From Salmonella enterica subsp. houtenae serovar Houten (GTDB lineage Bacteria > Pseudomonadota > Gammaproteobacteria > Enterobacterales > Enterobacteriaceae): DNA of 64,000 nt. This document shows positions 1 to 7,694 of the stretch, one piece after another. The DNA lies in the NCBI GenBank assembly GCA_900478215.1, contig LS483478.1:930001-994000 (forward strand), given 5' to 3'. The translations under genes and the position numbers were made by a program. Positions within the stretch are counted from its first letter, which is position 1. The number at the start of each line of letters is the position of its first letter. The notes under the pieces were generated by a model. That model saw only the letters and a program-made list of their open reading frames with translations, had not been told where the DNA came from and did no database searches.

Positions 1-377
1 TTTCCCCTGAACATCAGGCCATTCTGTCGAAACGCCTTGAGTCTGTCGAATCCGATATTCGTCTTGAGCAGAATACCATGGATATGACTCGAATCGATGC
101 GCGTAAGATGCAGATGACGGGCGATTTGATTATGAAGAACTCGGTCACTGTTGGCGGGATCGCAGGATCGTCCGGGCAGTACGCCGCTATCCAGGAACGT
201 TCCGAACAGCAAATTAGCCAGGTGAATAACCGGGTTGCCAGCACCGCATCGGATGACGCGCGTGAGAGTTCACGTAAGTCGACCAGCCTGATTCAGGAAA
301 TGCTGAAAGCAATGGAAAGCATTAACCAGTCGAAAGCATCCGCATTCGCCACTATCGCGGGAAATATTCGCGCTTAA
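1..377 (+). CDS. sipC: SipC translocator/effector, C-terminal part
   Basis: The reading frame is open from the window edge (first full codon at base 3) to the TAA at 375-377, giving the last 124 residues of a protein that is about 409 residues in S. Typhimurium. The visible part is the polar, Ser/Gln-rich helical C-terminus (ends MLKAMESINQSKASAFATI then AGNIRA), which matches SipC. In the family, SipC inserts with SipB into the host membrane as the translocon pore, and its C-terminal region nucleates and bundles actin in the host cytosol. It heads the visible part of the sip effector operon, with sipD 70 bases downstream. The internal ATG at 78 is not a real start. Confidence 0.95.
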   Translation, partial: SPEHQAILSKRLESVESDIRLEQNTMDMTRIDARKMQMTGDLIMKNSVTVGGIAGSSGQYAAIQERSEQQISQVNNRVASTASDDARESSRKSTSLIQEMLKAMESINQSKASAFATIAGNIRA

Positions 378-395
378 TCTGATAGGTCATCTATA

Positions 396-434
396 CGCCA
401 TCAGGGGATTGATTGAATAACGCTCCTGATGGCG
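396..434 (+). repeat. Inverted repeat in sipC-sipD spacer
   Basis: CGCCATCAGG at 396-405 is perfectly repeated in inverse as CCTGATGGCG at 425-434, around a 19-base loop. It fills most of the 70-base sipC-sipD gap and ends just before the purine-rich sipD ribosome site (GGGGAT). No U-run follows, so it is not an ordinary terminator. It could be an RNA-stability or translational element. Confidence 0.6.
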
Positions 435-447
435 AACCGGGGATATT

Positions 448-1470
448 ATGCTTAATATTCAAAATTATTCCGCTTCTCCTCGTGCGGGGGTTGTTGCCGA
501 ACGGCCCCAGACGACATCGGCGAGCGATCACATAGAGATTACCGCTACGCCGTCCACAACAGAACATCGTGGCGCGGATATTATCTCATTATCTCAGGCA
601 GCCACTAAAGCCCAACAGGCACAGCAGACGTTACGATCAACGTTGCCAGTTTCCGAAGAGAATAATGACGAGCGCACTCTGGCGCGCCAGCAGTTGACCA
701 GCAGTCTGAATGCTCTGGCAAAATCGGGTGTTTCATTATCTGCAGAACAAACTGAGGGGCTACGTAGCGCGTTTTCCGCACCTGCGCTGGCATTATTTAG
801 CACAGCGCCTATGGCGCAGCCGAGGGCAACTATTTCTGATGCCGAGATTTGGGATATGGTTTCCCAAAATATCTCAGCGATTGGTGACAACTATCTGGGC
901 GTTTATGAGAACGTGGTGGCAGTTTATACCGATTTTTATCAGGCATTCAGTGACATTCTTTCCAAAATGGGAGGCTGGTTGTCTCCTGGTAAGGATGGCA
1001 ATACCGTTAAGCTAAACGTTGATGCGCTTAAAAGTGAAATACGTAGTCTGGTTAATAAATACAACCAAGTAACTAAAAATACGATCCTGTTTCCCTCGCA
1101 GACAGGCAGTGGAGTGACAACCACGACGAGAGCGGGAGCCGAGCAGTGGATTAAAGAGTTGAATTTACCAGACAGTTGTTTAAAGGCATCTGGTTCAGGT
1201 TATGTCGTACTGGTGGATACGGGGCCACTGAACAAAATGATTACCGATCTTAACGGAATAGGATCGGGTTCCGATCTTGAATTGGATAATGCGAAATACC
1301 AGGCCTGGCAGTCGGGTTTTAAAGCTCAGGAAGAAAATTTAAAAACAACATTACAGACGCTGACGCAGAAATATAGCAATGCCAATTCATTGTACGACAA
1401 CCTGGTAAAAGTGCTGAGTAGTACGATAAGTAGCAGCCTGGAAACCGCTAAAAGCTTCCTACAGGGATAA
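448..1470 (+). CDS. sipD: SipD needle-tip protein
   Basis: This 340-residue protein matches SipD, the hydrophilic tip of the SPI-1 needle, which senses host contact or bile salts and gates the SipB/SipC translocon. The start MLNIQNYSAS and the long C-terminal helix (residues about 290-340, ending SSSLETAKSFLQG) are the family's conserved ends and form the intramolecular coiled coil. Against the 343-residue S. Typhimurium protein as I remember it, the N-terminal 60 residues and especially residues about 190-275 (the mixed alpha/beta domain) carry many substitutions and small length changes, while the terminal coiled coil is nearly unchanged. GGGGAT precedes the ATG. It is co-directional with sipC and sipA. 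Confidence 0.96.
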   Translation: MLNIQNYSASPRAGVVAERPQTTSASDHIEITATPSTTEHRGADIISLSQAATKAQQAQQTLRSTLPVSEENNDERTLARQQLTSSLNALAKSGVSLSAEQTEGLRSAFSAPALALFSTAPMAQPRATISDAEIWDMVSQNISAIGDNYLGVYENVVAVYTDFYQAFSDILSKMGGWLSPGKDGNTVKLNVDALKSEIRSLVNKYNQVTKNTILFPSQTGSGVTTTTRAGAEQWIKELNLPDSCLKASGSGYVVLVDTGPLNKMITDLNGIGSGSDLELDNAKYQAWQSGFKAQEENLKTTLQTLTQKYSNANSLYDNLVKVLSSTISSSLETAKSFLQG

Positions 1471-1489
1471 TAGAAAGAGGATATTGATA

Positions 1490-3532
1490 ATGGTAGCAAG
1501 TGTAAAAATTCAGGCTCCCGTCGTAATGCCTGGTATGCAAAACGAAATCAGGACGCAGGCCACAGATCTTGCGGCGAATCTTTCCGCCGTCAGAGGAAAT
1601 GCGGCAGCGACGCTATCCGGGGAAATTAAAGGTACTCAACTGGAAGATTTTCCCGCGCTGACCAAACAGGCGAATCTGGAAGAGTTGTTCAACTATGGGA
1701 AAGACGCCGGGGCGTTAAAAGACATTTTTACCAATTCAAATAATGTTGGCGCTAAGAAGGCGGTAATGGAGTTTGCGGGACTCTTTCATTCAGCGCTAGA
1801 CGTCGGCAAAAACTCGTCTGCGGCGAAGGAGCTACTGAAGCAGGTGGGGGAAGAGTATACCGCGCAAATCATGAAAGATGGCCTGACTGATAAATCGGCT
1901 TTTGGGCCATGGACGCCAGGTACTAAGAAGGCGGAAGCGAAACTTGAAACTCTAAAAGATAAACTGTTAGATATCATCAAAGATAATACTGGTGGTGATT
2001 TAGGTAAATTATCGACCAATTTTGTTATGCATGAAGTGATGCCCTATATTGCTGACTGTATTGAACATAATTTTGGCGGTAAGTTAGATCCGTTAACCCG
2101 CAGCAATATTACACAGCTTGTTGACAAAGCGGCGGCGAAGGCGGTTGATGCACTTGATCAGTGTCACCAACAATTAATGCAAGAGCAGGGCACCAGCTTC
2201 GGAATGCAAGCACGGCACCTTGAACTGCAAGCGTTGATCCCCCTGTTGCTACGTAATGTTTTTGCGCAAATTCCGGCAGACAAACTACCCGAGTCTAAAA
2301 TCCCGGAACCAGCGGCTGGACCGGTGCCTGATGGTGGGAAAAAAACAGAACCTGCAGGTATTAATATCAATATTAGTATTGATAGCAGCAAGCATAGTGT
2401 GGATAACAGTCAGCATATTAACAATAGCCGAAGCCATGTCGATAATAGCCAGCGCCATATCGATAATAGCAATCATAATAATAGCCAGAAGACTATTGAT
2501 AATAGCCGAACACTTATTGATAACAGCCAACGCCGTTACGAGTCACACCATTCGAATACCAGCAGTAGCGTAACCCATAATCATTCTACGCATCAAACGG
2601 AGACGTCACACAGCGCCGGCAAGGGGATAGTTGACCAGGGCATTGCGGGTAAAATCGACGTCACGGCTCATGCGACGGCAGAGGTTGTCACCAACGCTTC
2701 AGCGGAAAGTAACGACGCAAAGGTGGTCACGTCTGAAAAGGGAACCACGGGTAAAACGGTTGCTTTTGATGAAGTCGATGGCGTAACCAGTAAGGTCATT
2801 ATCGGCAAGCCAGTGCAGTCCACGGTACATGGCGTTGATGATAATAAAGAGCAAAGCCAGACGGCAATGGTTGTGGATGTTAAAACGCCTGCCAGCCAAC
2901 TGGATGGTGTCGAGCGTGAAAAAATCGATACTTTGCAGTCAGAAACATCAGTAATTACACATAACCAATCGGGTACGATCGCTAATGATACTAGCCAGGC
3001 AGAGAACGCTGGCCAGTTTTCCGGCCTGAGGTTTAAACAAAATGGTTTCCTCTCAGTAATTCCGAGCGTTACGAATATGCATTCGATACATTTTAATGCC
3101 CGGGAACGGTTTCTGGAGGTTGTACGTAAAGCCCTGGAGCCGGATGGCGCCACACCGTTTCCTGTGCGCAGAGCATTTGATGGGTTACGTACGGAAATAT
3201 TGCCCAATGACTCTATAAAGAGTGCAGCATTGAAAGCGCAATGTAGCGAGATCGATAAGCACCCAGAATTAAAAGCGAAAATAGATACGCTTAAAGAGGT
3301 CATTACCCATCATCCACAAAGAGCAAAACTAGCCGAGGTGGCGCGGCAATTTGCCAGAGAGGGAGGGTTGACAAAACTAAAAGGGGAAACTGACTATGTG
3401 TTAAGTAATGTGCTGGACGGCATTATCGGAAACCCCAACTGGCGTGATGGCCCGGCTTTCGAGTCATACCTGAATAAACCTGGCGTGGATCGGGTGATTA
3501 CGACTATTGATGGTCTGCATCTGCAGAGTTAA
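1490..3532 (+). CDS. sipA: SipA actin-binding effector
   Basis: SipA (SspA) is a secreted effector that binds and stabilises F-actin during invasion. The start is the ATG at 1490 (MVASVKIQAP) behind AGAAAGAGGA; an in-frame TTG at 1484 extends the frame but is less likely. The product has 680 residues; the S. Typhimurium protein has about 685. The N-terminal half (to about residue 270) holds secretion, chaperone-binding and trafficking regions. It is followed by a low-complexity stretch (about 295-350) of repeated I/V-D-N-S units, a Ser/Thr-rich linker, and the conserved globular actin-binding domain from about residue 515 to the end (FPVRRAFDGLR, LNKPGVDRVITT). It lies 19 bases after sipD and 18 before iacP. 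Confidence 0.96.
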   Translation: MVASVKIQAPVVMPGMQNEIRTQATDLAANLSAVRGNAAATLSGEIKGTQLEDFPALTKQANLEELFNYGKDAGALKDIFTNSNNVGAKKAVMEFAGLFHSALDVGKNSSAAKELLKQVGEEYTAQIMKDGLTDKSAFGPWTPGTKKAEAKLETLKDKLLDIIKDNTGGDLGKLSTNFVMHEVMPYIADCIEHNFGGKLDPLTRSNITQLVDKAAAKAVDALDQCHQQLMQEQGTSFGMQARHLELQALIPLLLRNVFAQIPADKLPESKIPEPAAGPVPDGGKKTEPAGININISIDSSKHSVDNSQHINNSRSHVDNSQRHIDNSNHNNSQKTIDNSRTLIDNSQRRYESHHSNTSSSVTHNHSTHQTETSHSAGKGIVDQGIAGKIDVTAHATAEVVTNASAESNDAKVVTSEKGTTGKTVAFDEVDGVTSKVIIGKPVQSTVHGVDDNKEQSQTAMVVDVKTPASQLDGVEREKIDTLQSETSVITHNQSGTIANDTSQAENAGQFSGLRFKQNGFLSVIPSVTNMHSIHFNARERFLEVVRKALEPDGATPFPVRRAFDGLRTEILPNDSIKSAALKAQCSEIDKHPELKAKIDTLKEVITHHPQRAKLAEVARQFAREGGLTKLKGETDYVLSNVLDGIIGNPNWRDGPAFESYLNKPGVDRVITTIDGLHLQS

Positions 3533-3550
3533 TTAGCTGGAAAAGACGCT

Positions 3551-3838
3551 ATGAATATGGATATTGAAGCAAGAGTCAAAAAAGTAATTACCTCCTGTAT
3601 TGCTGTTGATGTTGATAGTATCAATGGTCAGACCCATCTGGTTGATGATCTTTATGCTGACTCGCTGGATTTAATCGATATTGTATTTGGACTTAGTGAA
3701 GAATTTGACATTAGTTGTAATGAAAACGATCTTCCGGATATGACGACCGTTACGGATATATGCCGTGTTGTCGAAAACAGTTTACAGTCCAGGAGGGGAG
3801 TCTTTTTCGATAGCTCAACCACCATTGAACATGATTAA
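3551..3838 (+). CDS. iacP: IacP acyl carrier-like protein
   Basis: This small acidic protein belongs to the acyl/peptidyl carrier protein fold. The phosphopantetheine attachment motif DSLDLID has its serine at about residue 38, preceded by DDLYA, as in ACP helix II. In S. Typhimurium IacP supports secretion and function of SPI-1 effectors and translocators. The frame here gives 95 residues. From memory, the Typhimurium protein has 82 and ends at about SLESRV; this copy runs on through QSRRGVFFDSSTTIEHD. The extra tail is not ACP-like, and the stop lies only 5 bases before the next ORF, so it may come from a small indel near 3785-3800. It sits in the sipA operon. Confidence 0.9.
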   Translation: MNMDIEARVKKVITSCIAVDVDSINGQTHLVDDLYADSLDLIDIVFGLSEEFDISCNENDLPDMTTVTDICRVVENSLQSRRGVFFDSSTTIEHD

Positions 3839-3843
3839 TTGCT

Positions 3844-4104
3844 ATGAAAATCATCACGCATGTAGTACCCGGTTCAGATATGGCTGGAACATATGATGAT
3901 ATCGCTGACAGTTCACAACTTGTTATTAAAGGCAAGCTACGTCATGTTGAAAACGATCCGAAAGAGTTGCTGATATGTGTCCCGACACGTAGTGAGTGGC
4001 TATTCTACTGGATTAAAGAAGATAAACATTGCGCCCGGCGACGGGCGCGAAAAAGTATCAAATATTATGTAAACAGAGTAAATTTGAAAAAACAATCTTA
4101 TTAA
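3844..4104 (+). CDS. Small basic protein between iacP and sicP (unknown)
   Basis: An 86-residue ORF with ATG at 3844, five bases after the iacP stop. S. Typhimurium also carries a small unnamed ORF at this place. The C-terminus is strongly basic (CARRRARKSIKYYVNRVNLKKQSY), and there is no signal peptide, membrane helix or domain I recognise. There is no strong ribosome site, so translation may be coupled to iacP. The low GC content matches the island. Its function is unknown; its position suggests a role in, or a passenger of, the sip/sic operon. Confidence 0.6.
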   Translation: MKIITHVVPGSDMAGTYDDIADSSQLVIKGKLRHVENDPKELLICVPTRSEWLFYWIKEDKHCARRRARKSIKYYVNRVNLKKQSY

Positions 4105-4129
4105 ATATATAATTGAAGAGGAGAATCAT

Positions 4130-4522
4130 TTGCAAGCACACCAGAATATTATCGCTGATATTGGTGAAAAATTAGGTTTGCCACTCACTTTTGATGACAA
4201 TAATCAGTGCTTATTACTTCTTGATTCCGATATTTTTATGTCTATTGAAGCTAAAGATGACATCTGGTTATTGAACGGTATGATTATACCTCTATCGCCT
4301 GTTTGTGGCGATTCTGTCTGGCGACAGATTATGGTGATTAACGGTGAATTGGCAACGAAAAATAAGGGTGTGTTAGCGTATATTGACACCGCAGAAGCAT
4401 TATTGCTTATAGATGCAATTACCGATCTAACAAACACATACCATATTATATCGCAGCTTGAGTTATTTGTACATCAGCAGGAAGAACTGAAGAACAGGCT
4501 GCAAGAATACGCTAAACTATGA
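4130..4522 (+). CDS. sicP: SicP chaperone of SptP
   Basis: SicP is a 130-residue acidic class I type III secretion chaperone that binds the N-terminal region of SptP. The start is a TTG (MQAHQNIIADIGEKLGLPL) placed just after GAAGAGGAGAATCA, a near-ideal ribosome site; the later in-frame ATG at 4238 would remove the conserved first helix. The LGLPLTFDDNNQCLLLLD core is typical of the alpha/beta chaperone fold. The stop at 4520-4522 sits 10 bases before the sptP start, and in S. Typhimurium sptP translation is known to be coupled to sicP. It is clearly orthologous to the Typhimurium protein. Confidence 0.93.
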   Translation: MQAHQNIIADIGEKLGLPLTFDDNNQCLLLLDSDIFMSIEAKDDIWLLNGMIIPLSPVCGDSVWRQIMVINGELATKNKGVLAYIDTAEALLLIDAITDLTNTYHIISQLELFVHQQEELKNRLQEYAKL

Positions 4523-4532
4523 GGAGGGAAAA

Positions 4533-5414
4533 TTGAATAATTTAACGTTGTCTTCATTTTCAAAAACTGGTTTGCCGAGTGATACCCGATTGTATATCGC
4601 TAAAGATAATTCTCGTGAGACATATGTTGCGCCAGAGAAATTTGCGTCAAAAGTATTAACCTGGCTTGGCAATATCCCGCTATTTAAAAATATTGCTGCG
4701 GTGCAAAAACACACAGAAAATACCAGAGTACAGGATCAAAAAATCTTACAAGTATTTCTCAAAGCATTAACTGAGAAATATGATGAAAAAACGATCAATG
4801 CAGTAACCGTGGTGGCCGGATTAAATGATACGATCAAGCCCTTGACTCCAGCCAGAATACAACAGATTAAGAAGATGGCGGAGAATGCCAAAGAAGGTTT
4901 TTCAAAAGACATTATGTCTAAACAACATGTGGGCCTCCCGAAACACTTTTCTTTAGTGGTTAAAGGCGGTGAGATAAAGGTGCCAGAACAAAATGTCGAT
5001 GCAGATGCATTGAAGACGCAAATGTTACTTGACATCGCTGTAAACGGACTTAAGAGAACAATACCGCAACTGGAAAAAGTGGACGGGAAGAGTTTACGAG
5101 AAAATTTCCATGCGATGTCTTCGGGCAACGGAGCGCTGCGTTCATTGATGACGAATTTGTCGAATTTAAAATATATTCCAGAGGCTAAACAACTTAATGA
5201 TGATGCTATTAAATTAAAAGAGATTCCAGTAGGAGTAGCTCTGTTCTCACAATGGGGGACCAACGGGGGAGAGGTCGCGAAATGGATTGATAAAGCCTCC
5301 GATCAAGAATTAACCCTGGCTGCAAAAAGTATTCAGACTATTCTTAAAGAAGTACAAAAAATTGCAACTGAACTTTCCAATATAAAAATTGGCGCACCAG
5401 TGTTACAGAGTTGA
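4533..5414 (+). CDS. sptP: SptP, GAP-only form lacking the tyrosine phosphatase domain
   Basis: This 293-residue protein matches the N-terminal half of SptP: chaperone-binding region (residues about 20-130), then the RhoGAP four-helix bundle (about 155-285) with the arginine finger in GNGALRSLMTNL (R203) and QWGTNGGEV. It would turn off Rac1/Cdc42 in the host. S. Typhimurium SptP is 543 residues and continues into a C-terminal tyrosine phosphatase; here the frame stops in the linker (GAPVLQS then TGA), and no HCxxGxxRTG phosphatase motif occurs before iagB. The start is TTG at 4533 with GAGGAGG 6 bases upstream. The Typhimurium ATG, nine codons upstream inside sicP, is ACG here. The stop is followed by a terminator-like hairpin. 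Confidence 0.92.
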   Translation: MNNLTLSSFSKTGLPSDTRLYIAKDNSRETYVAPEKFASKVLTWLGNIPLFKNIAAVQKHTENTRVQDQKILQVFLKALTEKYDEKTINAVTVVAGLNDTIKPLTPARIQQIKKMAENAKEGFSKDIMSKQHVGLPKHFSLVVKGGEIKVPEQNVDADALKTQMLLDIAVNGLKRTIPQLEKVDGKSLRENFHAMSSGNGALRSLMTNLSNLKYIPEAKQLNDDAIKLKEIPVGVALFSQWGTNGGEVAKWIDKASDQELTLAAKSIQTILKEVQKIATELSNIKIGAPVLQS

Positions 5415-5484
5415 GCTGACTTGCACTGGATCTGGCGCGGTTCCTGAACAGCGCCATCCTGTTTAATCAGCAAACGGGTTAAAA

Positions 5485-5523
5485 AATAGCTTACTTTTGG
5501 ATGTCATCTGAAAGTAAGCTATT
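5485..5523. terminator. Terminator between convergent sptP and iagB
   Basis: The 13-base arm AATAGCTTACTTT (5485-5497) is repeated perfectly in inverse at 5511-5523 around a 13-base loop. Read on the - strand it is followed by a run of Ts, so it is a good Rho-independent terminator for hilA-iagB. On the + strand the tail is poor (GTTATAG), but it may also stop sptP transcription. Confidence 0.75.
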
Positions 5524-5532
5524 GTTATAGAA

Positions 5533-6015
5533 TTATTTGTTTAACGTGATAGAAAGCCTTTTGTTTTTCTCTTCTACTGGCATCTCTTTTAATTTTTTGT
5601 AATTCTCCCAAATTTTTTTAGCATAATGTTTTCTTATATCAGCTCTTTTTGGCGACGTCCCTGCATTATAAGCACCAACAGCTTCCCAGCTATATCCGTA
5701 TATTTTCATCATATCTGATAAAATGGACGCGCCAACAATGACAGAAATGCAGGGATCATGTAATAACTGTTTTTCACTAATCCCCATTTTTTTCAGCCTT
5801 TTCATATGGGAGCTATTAATTTGCATCAGGCCAATATCGGTAGAACCATCTCGGTTATGACCAATGGCGTCTGGTTTCATCGCCGATTCCTGTTGAGCAA
5901 TAGCATAAAGTAGTTCTGATTCAATATTGAACATTTTTTCAGCTTGAAGCCAGCAATCAGCCCATGCCGTATTTATACTAAGCAACCAGAGCACGATGAT
6001 AAAAAAGTAATGCAT
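5533..6015 (-). CDS. iagB: IagB lytic transglycosylase
   Basis: IagB is a 160-residue periplasmic peptidoglycan hydrolase of the type III-associated SLT family, which opens the wall for assembly of the secretion apparatus. It has a signal peptide (MHYFFIIVLWLLSINTAWA, cut before DCW), catalytic Glu43 in AIAQQES, the GLMQINS motif (about residue 62), and the conserved GAYNAG motif near 115-120. The start ATG at 6015 lies 17 bases after the hilA stop, so it is co-transcribed with hilA. It is nearly identical to the S. Typhimurium protein as I remember it. Confidence 0.96.
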   Translation of the reverse strand: MHYFFIIVLWLLSINTAWADCWLQAEKMFNIESELLYAIAQQESAMKPDAIGHNRDGSTDIGLMQINSSHMKRLKKMGISEKQLLHDPCISVIVGASILSDMMKIYGYSWEAVGAYNAGTSPKRADIRKHYAKKIWENYKKLKEMPVEEKNKRLSITLNK

Positions 6016-6032
6016 ATCTCCTCTCTCAGATT

Positions 6033-7694
6033 TTACCTTAATTTAACCAAGCGGGGATCCTGTTTCCATCTTTTGAACCAAATATTGTCTTCATTTTTAA
6101 ATTTGCTCCACATTTTCTCGGCAATAACTTCGCCATGAGCAACCAGTACTAAAGGTAATAGCCCCGGATTATTATCAACATTCTGCTCACTTTCCAGAAA
6201 TTCTCTTATCGCCGGTAAAGCACGCTCGCTATTCTGACAGTATTCAGCATAAAGAAGATTAACAGCAATAAGCCCTGTTACTTCGTGCGTGGATATTTCT
6301 TTAGCTAATTTTCGTGCCTGCTCATGTTTACCTTTAAGCGAAAGAAACATAGTCTGCATACTTAATAATATTGGATTATCTTGCAGATACTGTGAGCGTA
6401 ATTCATCTCCTAAACGTATAGCATCATCAATGCCAGCATGATAATAGGTAATCCAAAGTTTAGTGATCCCTGCTGCTGCGCGAGTTGGTTCCAATTTTAA
6501 ACACTCATTAATTGTTTGTAAGGCCTCCTCCAGTTGGCCAGCCATGAAGAGATTCCAGCCATAATAATATTTAATATCCGCAGAAACGGGCGAAAGTAAA
6601 TTAGCTTGTTTGAATAGCAAACTCCCGACGATGTATTCTGAATGAATAGTATTAATTAATCCCAGAAATCCTAAAGCTTGCGGGTTATTATGATCCAGTT
6701 CTGTTGCCTTAATCGCATGCTCTTTGGCTTTGATCATGGCGTTTTGTTTGTCAAAAATCCCCATTTGCGCCATGCTAAGATAGCATTCTGCCAGCGCACA
6801 GTAAGGCGCAATGCTGTTTGGAGACATATTAACGCATTGAGTCAGCAATTTAAGCGCTTGCTGTAAGCTATAGGGGGTATATTGATTTAACTCATGCTTA
6901 CCGCGCAAATAGACCATGGTACTGTCAATCGAATTTAGTTCGCTAACCTGCTTTGTATCCCAGCGAAGCTCGGGGATACATCTGAGCAAAAGATTCGCAA
7001 TCTTGTTTTGTAAGAGAGAAGCGGGTTGGTTTTCCACCAACTTAATACTTTCCTGGTGCAGCAGGTTGTAACCTTTAACCCGAACGATCTCGATCTGCAC
7101 AATATTGTCGTTGCCATCGGGGATCATCTGCCCGGAGATATAATAATCGGGGCGCAGTTGATCCATAAGCTCCAGAATGTCCTTAACACTGCGGCAGTTC
7201 TTGGTAATGGTCACCGGCAGGACGCTCAGGCCAAAGGGCGCGTATTGAGATAATCCCTTTACGATAGAATAATGCAGGCTCTCGGATTGAATCTGATCCT
7301 GCATCTGAAAAGGAAGAATCGCCAATGTATGAGTGGTAGGCTGTGGCGCTGGCGGAGACACCACCACGACCGGACGATTAAACCGATAGCCCTGTCCATA
7401 CAATGTTTCAATGTAACGATGTTCTTTATCTTCCGACAGGATACGTCGTAAGGCATAAATACAGCGGGTAAGAGATTCTTCGTTAACCTCCGCGTCGCCC
7501 CATACCTGGTCCAGTAAAGTGTTTTTACTAACAATCTCGCCAGCGGCTTCGAGCAGGATGACCAGAACGGCATATTCCTTTGGCGGAATATTCACTTTCT
7601 TATCTGCTCGTAGCAGGGAACCATCCATGTTGAGTATGAAATCATCAAAGACGAATTTTTTATTAGATACTGGAACGGGATTAAAATGTGGCAT
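6033..7694 (-). CDS. hilA: HilA master activator of SPI-1
   Basis: HilA is a 553-residue transcription factor with an OmpR/ToxR-type winged helix at the N-terminus (residues about 10-110; VWGDAEVNEESLTRCIYALR is the recognition region, followed by IETLYGQGYRF) and a long TPR-rich C-terminal part (from about residue 250). There is no receiver domain. It activates prgH and the inv/spa and sip genes through paired TTKHAT hexamers. The start is ATG at 7694, with a long leader extending toward the hilD terminator; iagB follows directly. In S. Typhimurium it is controlled by HilD, HilC and RtsA binding far upstream. Its length equals the Typhimurium protein. Confidence 0.97.
   Translation of the reverse strand: MPHFNPVPVSNKKFVFDDFILNMDGSLLRADKKVNIPPKEYAVLVILLEAAGEIVSKNTLLDQVWGDAEVNEESLTRCIYALRRILSEDKEHRYIETLYGQGYRFNRPVVVVSPPAPQPTTHTLAILPFQMQDQIQSESLHYSIVKGLSQYAPFGLSVLPVTITKNCRSVKDILELMDQLRPDYYISGQMIPDGNDNIVQIEIVRVKGYNLLHQESIKLVENQPASLLQNKIANLLLRCIPELRWDTKQVSELNSIDSTMVYLRGKHELNQYTPYSLQQALKLLTQCVNMSPNSIAPYCALAECYLSMAQMGIFDKQNAMIKAKEHAIKATELDHNNPQALGFLGLINTIHSEYIVGSLLFKQANLLSPVSADIKYYYGWNLFMAGQLEEALQTINECLKLEPTRAAAGITKLWITYYHAGIDDAIRLGDELRSQYLQDNPILLSMQTMFLSLKGKHEQARKLAKEISTHEVTGLIAVNLLYAEYCQNSERALPAIREFLESEQNVDNNPGLLPLVLVAHGEVIAEKMWSKFKNEDNIWFKRWKQDPRLVKLR

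Noticed and set aside
2256..2573. Isoleucine-rich ORFs on both strands inside sipA
   Set aside because: They are shadows of the GATAATAGC-type repeats of SipA, with no start signals.
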